A stretch of DNA of 50,235 bases from contig JAIFLV010000046.1 of assembly GCA_020048895.1 (NCBI GenBank), positions 1 through 50,235 of the forward strand, in the 5' to 3' direction. The notes beneath the pieces are model-generated. The model was given only the letters and a program-made list of their open reading frames with translations. It searched no databases and was not told where the DNA came from. Of this stretch, positions 37,386 through 46,981 are shown piece by piece. A program made the translations under genes and the position numbers. How positions within the stretch are numbered: position 1 is the first letter of the stretch; each line of letters starts with the position of its first letter. The stretch is from Rhodoferax sp. (GTDB lineage: Bacteria; Pseudomonadota; Gammaproteobacteria; Burkholderiales; Burkholderiaceae_C).

Positions 37386-37822
37386 AAGGCTGGAAAAAAC
37401 GTGGCGCGATCGTCGTTGGCGGTCTTGCGGCGGTCGGCATCGCCTCTGCACTGGTGCTCAACGCGCTCAACAGCAATATTGCGCTGTATGTCACTCCAAC
37501 CGAAGTTGCAGCGGGAAAGGCGCCCAAAACTGCCGCATTTCGGGTCGGCGGAATGGTCAAGGAAGGCTCTGTACGCCGTGACAACCTGGTGGTGCACTTT
37601 TCCATGACCGACCTGACCCATGATGTTCCCGTCGCCTACCAAGGCATTCTTCCCGATCTCTTTAAAGAAGGCAAAGGGGCTGTGGTGCAAGGTAAGTTCG
37701 GACCTGATGGCGTCTTCACGGCAACGGAAGTGCTTGCCAAACACGATGAGAATTACATGCCCCCGGCAGCCCAGCATGCGCTGGACCAAGCCCAACGCGC
37801 CAAGGATGCAGCCAAACCATGA
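37382..37822 (+). CDS. ccmE: Heme chaperone CcmE
   Basis: This 146-residue protein has an N-terminal membrane anchor (about 9-30) and a periplasmic OB-fold. It carries heme from CcmC to CcmF. The covalent heme-binding histidine is H121 and the axial Tyr is Y125 in the motif [17 protein letters not shown] and [14 protein letters not shown] are family marks. It is the classical His type, not the Cys variant. Confidence 0.97.
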   Translation: MKGWKKRGAIVVGGLAAVGIASALVLNALNSNIALYVTPTEVAAGKAPKTAAFRVGGMVKEGSVRRDNLVVHFSMTDLTHDVPVAYQGILPDLFKEGKGAVVQGKFGPDGVFTATEVLAKHDENYMPPAAQHALDQAQRAKDAAKP

Positions 37823-39768
37823 CACCTGAAATCGGTCAATTCGCCCTCATTCTCGCCCTGTGCGTTTCTCTGGTTCAAGGGACATTGCCGCTGATTGGCG
37901 CCCACAAAGGCCGCGCCGAGTGGTTGGCACTTGCACGCCCGGCTGCGCAAGCCACTTTTGTCACACTCGCCATTTCGTTTGCAGCCCTGACCTGGGGGTT
38001 TTATGTCAATGACTTCTCGGTGAAGTACGTGGCGGCACACTCGAATTTGCAACTGCCAACTTTGTACAGATTTGGCGCAGTATGGGGAGGGCACGAAGGC
38101 TCTCTGTTGCTGTGGGTGCTGCTACTGTCTACGTGGAGCATCGCGGTGGCGCGCTACTCCCGTACGCTGGACGACACCATGGTGGCGCGCGTTTTGGGCG
38201 TGCTTGGATTGGTAACCACCGGTCTGCTGCTGTTTATCCTGTTTACCTCCAACCCCTTTGACCGCCTGCTGCCTGCCGCTGAGAACGGACGGGACCTCAA
38301 TCCCTTATTGCAAGACCCAGGCCTGATCTTTCACCCACCTATGTTGTACATGGGGTATGTCGGATTCGCGGTGGCGTTTTCGTTCGCCATTGCAGCCCTG
38401 CTATCCGGACGACTGGATGCGGCGTGGGCACGCTGGTCCCGACCCTGGACCAATGCAGCCTGGGTCTTTCTGACCTTGGGCATCGCGCTCGGGTCCTGGT
38501 GGGCGTATTACGAGTTGGGTTGGGGCGGTTGGTGGTTTTGGGATCCGGTGGAGAACGCCTCTTTCATGCCCTGGTTGCTGGGAACCGCACTGATCCATTC
38601 ACTGGCGGTAACGGAGAAGCGCGGTAGTTTCAAAAGCTGGACCGTGCTGTTGGCCATTGGAGCGTTTTCACTTTCCCTCCTGGGAACGTTTCTGGTCCGC
38701 TCCGGGGTACTGACATCCGTGCATGCCTTCGCCACCGATCCACGCCGCGGAATTTTCATCCTGGCGCTGCTGGTTCTGGTGGTGGGCTCCTCACTGTTGC
38801 TGTTTGCCTGGCGAGCACCCAAAGTCGCACTAGGCGGGTCATTTGCGGCGTTTTCCCGGGAATCGTTGTTGCTGACCGGCAATGTGCTGCTGGTGGTCGC
38901 CTGTGGCGCCGTGCTGCTGGGAACTCTGTACCCGCTCATCGTCGATTCATTGGGCCTGGGCAAAATTTCCGTCGGCCCGCCCTACTTCAACGCGGTATTT
39001 GTGCCCATCATGATGCCCGTTGTGTTTCTTCTGGCTGCAGTTCCGCTGGCGCGCTGGAAGAACTCGGATATCAAGGACATGGCCATGCGCCTTTGGATTC
39101 CCGGTGTGCTGGCGGTGGTTGCCGGCGCCTTGATTCCCTGGATGATGGGCGGCTGGACCGTTATGACGGCGATTGGTAGCGCGTTGACGGTCTGGGTCAT
39201 GGCATCAGGCATCCTGCAAGTGGTGAACCGCCTCAAGTCCGGCATGCCACCGCTGTCGTTCTGGGGCATGCATCTGGGACACTTTGGTATTGCAGTCTTC
39301 GTTTTTGGCGTCGCCATGGTCGGCGGTTTCCAGGAAGAGAAGGACGTCAAGATGGCGCCAGGCGATACCACCACGGTGGGCGGCTATCAGTTCAAGCTTA
39401 TCGAGGTGAAGGACGTGATGGGTCCCAATTACAAGGCCAATCGTGGCGTATTTGAGTTAACCCGCGAGGGTAGCCCTACCAAGATGCTTTACCCGGAAAA
39501 ACGCGCCTATTTTTCGTCCACCATGCCCATGACAGAGGCGGCGATCGATGCCGGCTTTACCCGCGACATCTACGTCTCCCTGGGTGAACCTCTGGACAAC
39601 AACGCTTGGGCGATTCGTGTTTACTTCAAACCTTTTGTCGACTGGATCTGGGGTGGCTGCGCCCTGATGGCACTGGGTGGACTGTTCGCCATGTCGGATC
39701 GCAGGTACCGGCTCAAAGTGAAATCCAAGGTCGCAGAGAAGGTGGTATTCAAGAGGGCTCGTGCATGA
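37819..39768 (+). CDS. ccmF: Cytochrome c heme lyase subunit CcmF
   Basis: This large membrane protein of 649 residues has about 14-15 helices and joins heme to apocytochrome c with CcmH and CcmI. The WWD signature [19 protein letters not shown] is present at roughly 234-252, preceded by [12 protein letters not shown] periplasmic domain near the C-terminus (about 500-610) precedes the last helix. The length is normal. It overlaps ccmE and ccmG by 4 bp. Confidence 0.97.
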   Translation: MTPEIGQFALILALCVSLVQGTLPLIGAHKGRAEWLALARPAAQATFVTLAISFAALTWGFYVNDFSVKYVAAHSNLQLPTLYRFGAVWGGHEGSLLLWVLLLSTWSIAVARYSRTLDDTMVARVLGVLGLVTTGLLLFILFTSNPFDRLLPAAENGRDLNPLLQDPGLIFHPPMLYMGYVGFAVAFSFAIAALLSGRLDAAWARWSRPWTNAAWVFLTLGIALGSWWAYYELGWGGWWFWDPVENASFMPWLLGTALIHSLAVTEKRGSFKSWTVLLAIGAFSLSLLGTFLVRSGVLTSVHAFATDPRRGIFILALLVLVVGSSLLLFAWRAPKVALGGSFAAFSRESLLLTGNVLLVVACGAVLLGTLYPLIVDSLGLGKISVGPPYFNAVFVPIMMPVVFLLAAVPLARWKNSDIKDMAMRLWIPGVLAVVAGALIPWMMGGWTVMTAIGSALTVWVMASGILQVVNRLKSGMPPLSFWGMHLGHFGIAVFVFGVAMVGGFQEEKDVKMAPGDTTTVGGYQFKLIEVKDVMGPNYKANRGVFELTREGSPTKMLYPEKRAYFSSTMPMTEAAIDAGFTRDIYVSLGEPLDNNAWAIRVYFKPFVDWIWGGCALMALGGLFAMSDRRYRLKVKSKVAEKVVFKRARA

Positions 39769-40256
39769 AGGCCAAGTTCCTGGTGCCCCTGGGGCTGTTC
39801 ATTGTTTTGGTCGGCTTTCTCGCCGTCGGACTCAAACTCGACCCGCGTGAGGTGCCCTCGCCGCTGGTGAACAAGCCAGCCCCTGCGTTTACCGTGCCGC
39901 AGATGCAGCAGGCGGAACTACAGTTTTCTTCTGCAGACATGCTGGGCAAGGTCTGGCTGCTCAATGTGTGGGCGTCCTGGTGTGTGGCATGCCGCGAAGA
40001 GCATCCGGTACTCATGGGTTTGGCCAAACAGCAGTTGATCCCCATCATCGGCCTGGACTACAAGGATCAGCGTAAGGATGCCATGGGTGTTATCAAGCGC
40101 ACCGGCAACCCTTACGACGTGATCGCGTTTGATGCAGATGGCCGGGTAGGCATTGACTATGGTGTTTATGGCGTACCCGAAAGCTATCTGATCGACAAGA
40201 ACGGGGTCATCCGCTACAAGGAGATCGGCCCGATCACGCAATTGAAGAAATCGTGA
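39765..40256 (+). CDS. ccmG: Periplasmic thiol:disulfide oxidoreductase CcmG (DsbE)
   Basis: This 163-residue membrane-anchored thioredoxin-like protein has an anchor at about 7-23. The active site is WCVAC with C73 and C76, and the characteristic YGVYGVPESYLID segment is near 140. It reduces apocytochrome c or CcmH before heme attachment. The ATG at 39765 overlaps the ccmF stop in ATGA; the longer upstream frame lies inside ccmF. Confidence 0.96.
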   Translation: MKAKFLVPLGLFIVLVGFLAVGLKLDPREVPSPLVNKPAPAFTVPQMQQAELQFSSADMLGKVWLLNVWASWCVACREEHPVLMGLAKQQLIPIIGLDYKDQRKDAMGVIKRTGNPYDVIAFDADGRVGIDYGVYGVPESYLIDKNGVIRYKEIGPITQLKKS

Positions 40257-40717
40257 ACTATTTGTATGCGTTCGTGTTGGCGTTGCTGTGCGTCTCGCCA
40301 AGCTGGGGTAACGAAGCGGCCTCGCTGGCGGATGACCCCGTCGTTGAGCAACGTCTGATCGTCATTTCCGAAGAAATGCGCTGCTTAGTCTGCCAGAATG
40401 AATCATTGGCCGGTTCCCGGTCCGATTTGGCGAACGACTTGCGCCGTGAATTGCGAACACTTATCAAACAGGGCAAGACGGATGCGGAAATCCGCGAGTT
40501 CATGGTCAGCAGATATGGCGACTTCGTCCTCTACCGTCCACCGGTGAAGCCTATTACCTGGTTGCTGTGGATTGGCCCCTTTGTTTTGATGATCGCCGGC
40601 GTCATTGCACTTTTTGTTTATATGCGTCGCCGCAACCGCGACATCAGCAGCGCGGTCGCACTGACCGAAGAAGAACGTAAGCGTGCCGAAGCGCTGCTCA
40701 AGGAAGGCGATAAATGA
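40253..40717 (+). CDS. ccmH: Cytochrome c maturation protein CcmH
   Basis: This 154-residue protein has a signal peptide (cleavage near WGNEA). A three-helix periplasmic domain carries the redox motif RCLVCQN (C44 and C47), and one C-terminal membrane helix lies at about 103-123. It handles apocytochrome thiols. The start codon is GTG, overlapping the ccmG stop in GTGA. It lacks the TPR domain, which is on the separate CcmI. Confidence 0.95.
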   Translation: MNYLYAFVLALLCVSPSWGNEAASLADDPVVEQRLIVISEEMRCLVCQNESLAGSRSDLANDLRRELRTLIKQGKTDAEIREFMVSRYGDFVLYRPPVKPITWLLWIGPFVLMIAGVIALFVYMRRRNRDISSAVALTEEERKRAEALLKEGDK

Positions 40718-41955
40718 TTGGATTTTTGTTAGTTGGCACCCTGATCGTGGTGCTGGTGTTGGCGCTCCTGTTTCGCCCTTTTTTCTGGAAAAGCGCGCCA
40801 ACCGACGTATCGCGCCGCCAGTTGAACACCGTCATCTATAAAGATCAGCTGGTCCGCCTTGAAAGCGATCGCAATGAAAAAATGATCGCACAGGACGACT
40901 ACGAGCAGGCGCGCGCCGAGTTGCAACGCCGGCTGATCGATGACGACAACGTTGCCGACGCCACGGTCACCCTACAGCCACCGAAAAAGACCATGATCGG
41001 TATCGGTTTTGCGCTGCCCGTCCTGGCGGTGGTGTTGTATTTGGGTCTGGGAAATCCCGCCACGCTCAACCCCAATGGCCCCCAGCACAAAGTGGATGCC
41101 AGCGAACTCAACACCATGCTGGAAGGTCTTGCCAAGAAACTGGAAAAGGAACCCGACAACCTGCAAGGCTGGGCGATGCTGGCGCGCTCCTACAAGGCGG
41201 TCGGACGCAATGCCGAAGCCGAGCGGGCCTTTGGCCGCGCGGGAGCCTTGCTTGACAGCGATGCGCAATTGTTAGCCGACTATGCGGATGCGATTGCGAC
41301 GAATGCGGGAGGCAATTTGGCTGGCCGCCCCACCGAGCTGATCGAAAAAGCCCTTAAGGTCGATCCCAACAATGGCATGGCCCTATGGCTGTCGGGCACC
41401 GCTGCGTTCCAGCGCAACGACTTCGGCAAGGCCATTGGCACCTGGGAGCGACTGGTGCAACAACTCGAACCTGGCTCCGAAGATGAAAAGATGCTGCAAA
41501 ACGCTATCGGTGAAGCCTATGCCAAGTCAGGCAAACAGGCACCCGTGGTTGCTGCCGGCACTGGCACAGCACCCAATCCCCACACCAAAGGACCCACAGC
41601 GAATGCCAACCCGGCGGCCAGCGTGAGTGGCGAAGTGGAGTTGGACCCCGCGTTGAAGGCAAAGGCACTGCCAACTGACATCGTTATGGTCATTGCGCGT
41701 CTTCCGGGTACCCGCATGCCGATGGCTGTGCTGCGTGTGCCGGCCAGCCAGCTGCCATTGAAATTCACTCTGGACGATTCATTGGCAATGAACCCCGAGT
41801 CGCTCATTTCCAATACCGCCGAGGTCGAAGTAGAAGTGCGTATTTCAAAAACCGGCATGGCCATGCCGGAGCCGGGTGACTTGCTGTCCAAGGCACAAAC
41901 GGTGAAGGTGGGCACCAAAGGGTTGAAGTTGCGCGTGGATCGCGTGCGACCCTAA
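40714..41955 (+). CDS. ccmI: Cytochrome c maturation protein CcmI
   Basis: This 413-residue apocytochrome chaperone has two N-terminal membrane helices (about 2-22 and 92-110) flanking a cytoplasmic loop with an RRQLNTVIYKDQLVRLE-type segment. A periplasmic TPR region follows (about 135-275; GWAMLARSYKAVGRNAEAERAF). An Ala/Pro/Thr linker and a beta-rich CycH-type C-terminal domain (about 305-412) complete it. It is the ninth and last gene of the overlapping chain. Confidence 0.93.
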   Translation: MIGFLLVGTLIVVLVLALLFRPFFWKSAPTDVSRRQLNTVIYKDQLVRLESDRNEKMIAQDDYEQARAELQRRLIDDDNVADATVTLQPPKKTMIGIGFALPVLAVVLYLGLGNPATLNPNGPQHKVDASELNTMLEGLAKKLEKEPDNLQGWAMLARSYKAVGRNAEAERAFGRAGALLDSDAQLLADYADAIATNAGGNLAGRPTELIEKALKVDPNNGMALWLSGTAAFQRNDFGKAIGTWERLVQQLEPGSEDEKMLQNAIGEAYAKSGKQAPVVAAGTGTAPNPHTKGPTANANPAASVSGEVELDPALKAKALPTDIVMVIARLPGTRMPMAVLRVPASQLPLKFTLDDSLAMNPESLISNTAEVEVEVRISKTGMAMPEPGDLLSKAQTVKVGTKGLKLRVDRVRP

Positions 41956-41976
41956 GGAGCGGCAAGTCTGCGAAAT

Positions 41977-42516
41977 GTGCGCTGCATGCATTCCGTGGTG
42001 AACGTTCGGCAGGTCTGCTTCGCACTGCTATTCGGGGCGGCTACGGCAATGGGTGCGATAGCCAAAACCCCAGGAGAAGTCCCGATCGGGCAAACTCTGC
42101 GCGAAGCACCGATGCAAGGGCTTTCCGGGGCCACACAAAAGCTGTCGGAGTTTCGTGGCAAACCGCTCATCATCAATGTTTGGGCGAGTTGGTGTGGGCC
42201 CTGCCTGCAGGAGATGGCGTCACTGGAACGACTGCAGCAGACGTACGGCGGCAAACAGTTCAACATCATCGGCATTTCCACCGATGACTACTGGACCAAC
42301 GCCAAGGGTTTCTTGCAAAAGACGCGCATCAGCTTTCCCAACTTCATAGACAGCAAGCCGTTTCCTCTGGAGGCTATGCTCGGAGCAGACCGGCTCCCGT
42401 TGACCTTGTTGGTCGATGCTAAAGGCAAGGTTCTGGCCAAGGTCTATGGAGCGCAAGACTGGCACAGTCCGCAGGCCCTGGCAATGATTTCCAAGACACT
42501 CCAAGTCAAGCTGTAA
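41977..42516 (+). CDS. TlpA/ResA-like thioredoxin-fold protein
   Basis: This 179-residue exported thioredoxin-like protein has a signal peptide or anchor at about 10-29. The active site is WCGPC with C73 and C76, and the cis-Pro loop reads DRLPLTLLVD. It follows ccmI by 21 bp and may supply reducing power to the same pathway, making it a second reductant beside CcmG. An in-frame ATG three codons later (MHSVVNV) is an alternative start. Confidence 0.88.
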   Translation: MRCMHSVVNVRQVCFALLFGAATAMGAIAKTPGEVPIGQTLREAPMQGLSGATQKLSEFRGKPLIINVWASWCGPCLQEMASLERLQQTYGGKQFNIIGISTDDYWTNAKGFLQKTRISFPNFIDSKPFPLEAMLGADRLPLTLLVDAKGKVLAKVYGAQDWHSPQALAMISKTLQVKL

Positions 42517-42538
42517 CGGCTCCGGGTCTCGCCGGACA

Positions 42539-44437
42539 TCAGGCCAGTAACCCGGCCTTCCAGGCTGCGAACAGACCCAACGCAATACCCAGGCCCACAA
42601 CCCATTTCCAGGAACTTTGCTTTTCCGCGTACGGGTCGGTCAGCGTACGGTGTGCGCCCTGGGGCAACGTCGCCAGTTGGGTGAGTGACGTACCGAAGGG
42701 AATGTTGATGCGCGCGCGCGCATTGATGGCCCAGCCATTTGCGTCGAGTAACGGACCCAAATTGCGGCTGCGCAACTTGAACCACGCCAACAATACGGCA
42801 GGACCTGAGATCAGCAGCATCAACCCGCCAACGGCGAGGGGAAACTGCCACCACGCCAGAGAGATCAGACCGGCGACCAGCGAAGCCAGCATGGTTCCCA
42901 ATGCTCCCACTGCCAAGCCAATTGCAGCAAAGATTCCCGCAAATTTCGCCACATCAAAGGGTGCAACAGGTGCTGGTGCGACCGGTTTTCCGGCAGCCGG
43001 AGTCACCACTTTCTGGGTGCCAATGGTTGCCACGGCGGCCAGCTTGCCATCGGCCTCAGCGCTCTTGCTGGCGGCGATTTTTTGCATTGCAGTTCCTACC
43101 ATGCGCGCCACTGCCTTATAGGGCGACCAGAAGGCCTGGCGCAAGCTGATGGGGTGGTCCACAATTTTGGTGATGGTGGCATCCCAGTCGCGCCCCTGGC
43201 GGTCGTAGAAAACCCCATTGCGCCCGACCATCAACTGGTCAGAATCCCCTGCGGTGAATGCCGCCGCCACAACCAACTTTTCACTGCCGCGCACGCACTC
43301 CAAATACACCAGACATATCCGCGCCAAAGCGGCGAGCGCCGCGTGTTTTGCGGCGTCATTCACAGCCACGCACAGGTCGCAGGATCGGCCATCCAGGTAC
43401 AAGGTGCCCACCTGAAACGTCGCTGGCCCCTGGCGGGTATAAAAATCCCGAAATGCAACAAAGTTGTTGGCCAGACTCTGCAGGTCACGTACATAGCGGG
43501 CAAGTTGCTCGAGGTCCCTGACGCCCTCGCCTTGGGCGGCTGGGTCGGGCTTGCTGGCCTGCCAGGCCGCAAATGGGGCAAACTGTTGCTGCAGTGTGCG
43601 CCATTCACTCTCTGTCAAAGATTCCTTGTTCCCAAGCAACGGGGTCACCACCAGCGCTCGGATGGCATCCACGCGGGCGGCCCATGCCGGGTTCAACCCT
43701 TCGCGCAGCGGCAAAGCCGCACCAGCCTGAACCTGTGCCAAGGGCAGGGCAGCCAACCCCTGGGCATCCGTCGACAGTGTGGTCACGCCCAACGCAACCA
43801 ACGCATCGGTACCGGCGTTCATGGCGTCCACTGCCCGGGCATCGAAGGCCGCCAGTTGGCAACGGACAAACCAGTCGTCGATCTTCTCGGACACCGCCAG
43901 CAGCGCCGCATGGGCATCGCTGGTGCTCTCGCCCACCACCTTGACCGCAGCGCCAGCGGCCTCCCATGCAGCGAGAGACTGCTCTGCAAAAAGCGCCTGC
44001 GCGGCCGTTGCAGCGTCAACCGAAACCAGTCCATCAGCCCCGCCCTGTGATGCCAGCAGCTCTTTGGCGGCCGCGACGATGCGCTGCCCGACGTCATCAT
44101 CCCCGCGAATGGCTGCCAGCGGAACCCCTCGCAGTTTGCGAACCAGCACATCGCGGTCGACCAGACGCCCACCCGCCCATTGGACGGCAGCGATCAATTC
44201 CGGCGCGCGTACATGTCCATCGCCGTCACTATCGACCAGGGCCAGCGTGCGCGCATCAAATTCGATGCCCTTGACCGGGCAGGACAGCGCCACCCACAGC
44301 TTCTGGTCCAGAGTACCGATGGACAGCAGCTCTGCGGCGCTGTCGAGTTGCACCTGGTCAAAACCACCAGCACGGAAGAAGCGCCACTTTTGAAGTTCTT
44401 GGTTCACGATGAAGTCGCCTGTTGTCGAAGTGGCCAA
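42539..44437 (-). CDS. Unknown membrane-anchored protein with an EF-hand-like loop
   Basis: I do not recognise the family. The 632-residue protein has a long, mostly helical N-terminal part with a canonical EF-hand loop DSDGDGHVRAPE at residues 69-80, so it may bind calcium. The C-terminal quarter has an Ala/Pro linker, a long hydrophobic block (about 510-570, probably two or three helices) and a last helix at about 612-630. The listed start is TTG; a GTG at 44407 preceded by AGGCGA would give VNQELQKW and may be better. It diverges from ycaO across 90 bp. No enzymatic motif was found. Confidence 0.75.
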   Translation of the reverse strand: MATSTTGDFIVNQELQKWRFFRAGGFDQVQLDSAAELLSIGTLDQKLWVALSCPVKGIEFDARTLALVDSDGDGHVRAPELIAAVQWAGGRLVDRDVLVRKLRGVPLAAIRGDDDVGQRIVAAAKELLASQGGADGLVSVDAATAAQALFAEQSLAAWEAAGAAVKVVGESTSDAHAALLAVSEKIDDWFVRCQLAAFDARAVDAMNAGTDALVALGVTTLSTDAQGLAALPLAQVQAGAALPLREGLNPAWAARVDAIRALVVTPLLGNKESLTESEWRTLQQQFAPFAAWQASKPDPAAQGEGVRDLEQLARYVRDLQSLANNFVAFRDFYTRQGPATFQVGTLYLDGRSCDLCVAVNDAAKHAALAALARICLVYLECVRGSEKLVVAAAFTAGDSDQLMVGRNGVFYDRQGRDWDATITKIVDHPISLRQAFWSPYKAVARMVGTAMQKIAASKSAEADGKLAAVATIGTQKVVTPAAGKPVAPAPVAPFDVAKFAGIFAAIGLAVGALGTMLASLVAGLISLAWWQFPLAVGGLMLLISGPAVLLAWFKLRSRNLGPLLDANGWAINARARINIPFGTSLTQLATLPQGAHRTLTDPYAEKQSSWKWVVGLGIALGLFAAWKAGLLA

Positions 44438-44527
44438 ATCTTACTGTCAAAAGAAGCAGGGCAATGCCGGGTAAGCACCAGTCGCGGGCGATGCTGGCTA
44501 CACTCGAGCCCCAAACAGGAATTTCGA

Positions 44528-46258
44528 ATGCACTCTGAAAGCTTTATCCCTGGCAAAGACGCCCCCCTTGAGTCCACCATCGCGAAGTTGCAAGGCCAGC
44601 TCGACAACCTTGGTTTTCACGTAGAGCCGCAATCCTGGCTCAACCCGGTGGAGGGTGTCTGGTCGGTACATGTGCGCGATCGCGATTGCCCGCTCATGTT
44701 CACCAACGGCAAGGGTGGCTCGCGGCTGGCGGCACTGGCCAGTGCGCTGGGTGAATTTTTCGAGCGCCTGGCCACCAATTATTTCTGGAACCATTACTAC
44801 CTGGGATACCCTCTGGCAGAGGGCCGCAAGCGCCCCTTTGTGCACCATCCACAAGAAAGATGGTTTGCACTCGACGATGATGAGTCCTGGCCCGAAGACC
44901 TGCTCACGCCGGAGTTGCAAGCGCTGTACAACCCACGCAGCGCCATCGCAGCGCAAGCGCTGGTGGACTTCAACTCTGGCAATATCGAACGCGGCATCTG
45001 TGCGCTGCCCTATGTGCGACAGCGCGATGACGCCACCGTCTATTTCCCGGTCAATATCATCGGCAACCTGTATGTGAGCAACGGCATGTCGGCTGGCAAT
45101 ACAGCCGCCGAAGCACGCACGCAGGCCCTGTCCGAAATCTTCGAGCGCCACATCAAGTTCCGCATCATCAGCGAGGGACTGTGCCTTCCGGATGTGCCCG
45201 ACGCTGTGATCAACCGGTACCCGCGCATTGCGGCCGGTATTGCTGGTTTGCGCGATGCGGGCTTTGGTATCCTGGTGAAAGACGCTTCGCTGGGCGGCGA
45301 GTTTCCGGTCATGAACGTCACTTTGCTCAACCCGCACGACCAGGGTTGCTTCTCAAGCTTTGGCGCCCACCCGCGCTTCGAGATTGCCCTTGAGCGCGCC
45401 CTCACCGAACTGCTGCAGGGCCGCGCGCTGGATGCCCTGGGTGGCTTTCCTGCACCCGGGTTTGATATGGAAGAAATCGCCAGCTCTCCGAATATCGAGA
45501 TCCACTTTGTCGACTCCAGCGGCATCATCGGCTGGAATTTTTTGGGCAATGCGAGCGACTTTGACTTCTGCGACTGGAATTTCAGCACCACCACCGAGGA
45601 AGACTATGCCTGGCTGGTGCAAGCCATTCACGCCATGGACAAGGACATCTACATTGCCGACTTTACCCATCTGGGTGTTTATGCCTGTCGCATTCTGGTT
45701 CCGGGCATGTCAGAGATCTACCCTGTCGACGAACTTGAGTTCGAGAACAACAGCGTTGCAAACCCCTTGCGGGAACCGATTTGCCACCTGCCCGACCTGG
45801 ACGAGCAGGAACGCTGCGATCTGCTGGATGCCCTCAATGAAAGTGGCATTGCCGATGACCGTCTGGTTGCACCCCTTATCGGGCTGGCCCCCGGTAATGA
45901 TCCGTTCTGGAAAGACCTGCGTGTAGGCGAACTCAAGACGCTGCTGGCCCTGGCGGTCGGCGACGACGCCGCCATTGGCGAAGGCTGTGAATGGATCAGG
46001 CAATTCGCCCAGATCAACCCCGAGCGTCTGCGGGTCTACGCCTGTATCGACGACCTGCATGGCATGGAAGAACCCGCAGCGTTCGAGCACGCCTTGCACA
46101 TGCTGTACGGCAGCGCCACCTTGAGCCAAGCCCAGGCCATGCTTGCGGGCGAACAGTGCTTCTTCAATCAGCCGGCGCTGGGGCTGGACCTGGGAGCCTG
46201 CGCCATGCACCAGCAGCTCATTGCGGCTTACGCCAAGTTGTATCCCGGCCAACTCTGA
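44528..46258 (+). CDS. ycaO: YcaO, ribosomal protein S12 methylthiotransferase accessory factor
   Basis: This 576-residue ATP-grasp-like YcaO-domain protein is close in sequence to E. coli YcaO. It begins MHSESFIPGKDAPLESTIAK, and shares WLNPVEGVWSVHVRD, FTNGKGGSRLAALASALGE, FERLATNYFW, NIIGNLYVSNGMSAGNT and GVYACRILVPGMSEIYP. E. coli YcaO enhances RimO-dependent beta-methylthiolation of S12 Asp. The start at 44528 follows an AGGA; the upstream frame overlaps the divergent unknown gene. No peptide-modification partners (TOMM genes) are adjacent, which supports the housekeeping role. Confidence 0.92.
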   Translation: MHSESFIPGKDAPLESTIAKLQGQLDNLGFHVEPQSWLNPVEGVWSVHVRDRDCPLMFTNGKGGSRLAALASALGEFFERLATNYFWNHYYLGYPLAEGRKRPFVHHPQERWFALDDDESWPEDLLTPELQALYNPRSAIAAQALVDFNSGNIERGICALPYVRQRDDATVYFPVNIIGNLYVSNGMSAGNTAAEARTQALSEIFERHIKFRIISEGLCLPDVPDAVINRYPRIAAGIAGLRDAGFGILVKDASLGGEFPVMNVTLLNPHDQGCFSSFGAHPRFEIALERALTELLQGRALDALGGFPAPGFDMEEIASSPNIEIHFVDSSGIIGWNFLGNASDFDFCDWNFSTTTEEDYAWLVQAIHAMDKDIYIADFTHLGVYACRILVPGMSEIYPVDELEFENNSVANPLREPICHLPDLDEQERCDLLDALNESGIADDRLVAPLIGLAPGNDPFWKDLRVGELKTLLALAVGDDAAIGEGCEWIRQFAQINPERLRVYACIDDLHGMEEPAAFEHALHMLYGSATLSQAQAMLAGEQCFFNQPALGLDLGACAMHQQLIAAYAKLYPGQL

Positions 46259-46322
46259 GATCGTTGCCCGATGCTTGGTCAGCTGGCGTTCTTGCTGGGC
46301 ACCGGGTACCTCTTGCCGGTCC

Positions 46323-46619
46323 TCACTGACCTGCGTACCCTGCCTCGCGCTGGTGACGCACCGCCAGCACCAACACCCTGCTGTGTTGTGCAAAGAAATG
46401 GTAGAGCGCCAGGTAACCCGTAGCGCCGCGTGAGATCACCAGTTCGCGGTTGCCACCACGTACCTTGCGTCCAATTTCAGGGCTGTGGCGCAGGACATCC
46501 AGCGCGCTGAGAATGATTCCGACGGTTGCCCGCGCCGCGTCGGGATCTTTTTCCACCAAGAAGTCTGTCAAGCGCTCTAGGTCGAGCAAAGCGCGCTCGC
46601 CGTAATCCAGCCGATTCAC
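46323..46619 (-). CDS. RelE/ParE-family toxin
   Basis: This 98-residue toxin of the RelE/ParE superfamily has the family elements YGERALLDLERLTDFL near the N-terminus, ALDVLRHSPEIGRKV in the middle, and LALYHFFAQHSRVLVLAVRHQRE at the end. ParE members poison DNA gyrase and RelE members cleave mRNA; the overall look is ParE-like. It overlaps the antitoxin gene by 4 bp (ATGA), antitoxin first. The module is divergent from a restriction-modification gene. Confidence 0.85.
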   Translation of the reverse strand: MNRLDYGERALLDLERLTDFLVEKDPDAARATVGIILSALDVLRHSPEIGRKVRGGNRELVISRGATGYLALYHFFAQHSRVLVLAVRHQREAGYAGQ

Positions 46620-46918
46620 TTGCGCGCCCGAGCGGGGGCAAACGCTACAGGCACAGGCCGCTTGGGCGCTTGCCCCTGCGCGCGTTGCATCAGGTAAGCC
46701 TTGACATCTTCAGCGGCATACACCTGATTGGACTGCAATGTATCCGCCAACGCCTGTTCACCGTCCTGGTAGAACGCTTGTCGCGCCAGTAGGTCATCCA
46801 TTGCCGTTTGCAAGGTTTCCACCATCAGCGCATGCGCGGTCTTGCCGCTCTGCGCTGCGACGAGGGCGATGGTTTGCTTGAGTGTGTCGGGCAACTTCAA
46901 TGAGGTGGTTGTCGTCAT
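46616..46918 (-). CDS. Antitoxin of the ParE-type module (ribbon-helix-helix-like)
   Basis: This 100-residue protein has an N-terminal region MTTTTSLKLPDTLKQTIALV followed by AAQSGKTAHALMVETLQTAM, which fits a ribbon-helix-helix DNA-binding dimerisation domain. The C-terminal half is disordered and basic (RPVPVAFAPARARK) and would bind the toxin. The ATG at 46918 has a GGAGA Shine-Dalgarno; an earlier start would add a hydrophobic extension atypical of antitoxins. It presumably represses its own promoter in the 63-bp gap that also drives the R-M gene. Confidence 0.8.
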   Translation of the reverse strand: MTTTTSLKLPDTLKQTIALVAAQSGKTAHALMVETLQTAMDDLLARQAFYQDGEQALADTLQSNQVYAAEDVKAYLMQRAQGQAPKRPVPVAFAPARARK

Positions 46919-46981
46919 GCCAATCTCCACAATAGGTAGCACCATCGTAACACCAGCTGGCAGTGCCGCTATCATCCCGCC

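Noticed and set aside
44528-46258. YcaO as part of a thiazole/oxazole-modified peptide (TOMM) cluster
   Set aside because: No precursor peptide, E1-like or dehydrogenase gene lies nearby, and the sequence follows the E. coli YcaO housekeeping type.
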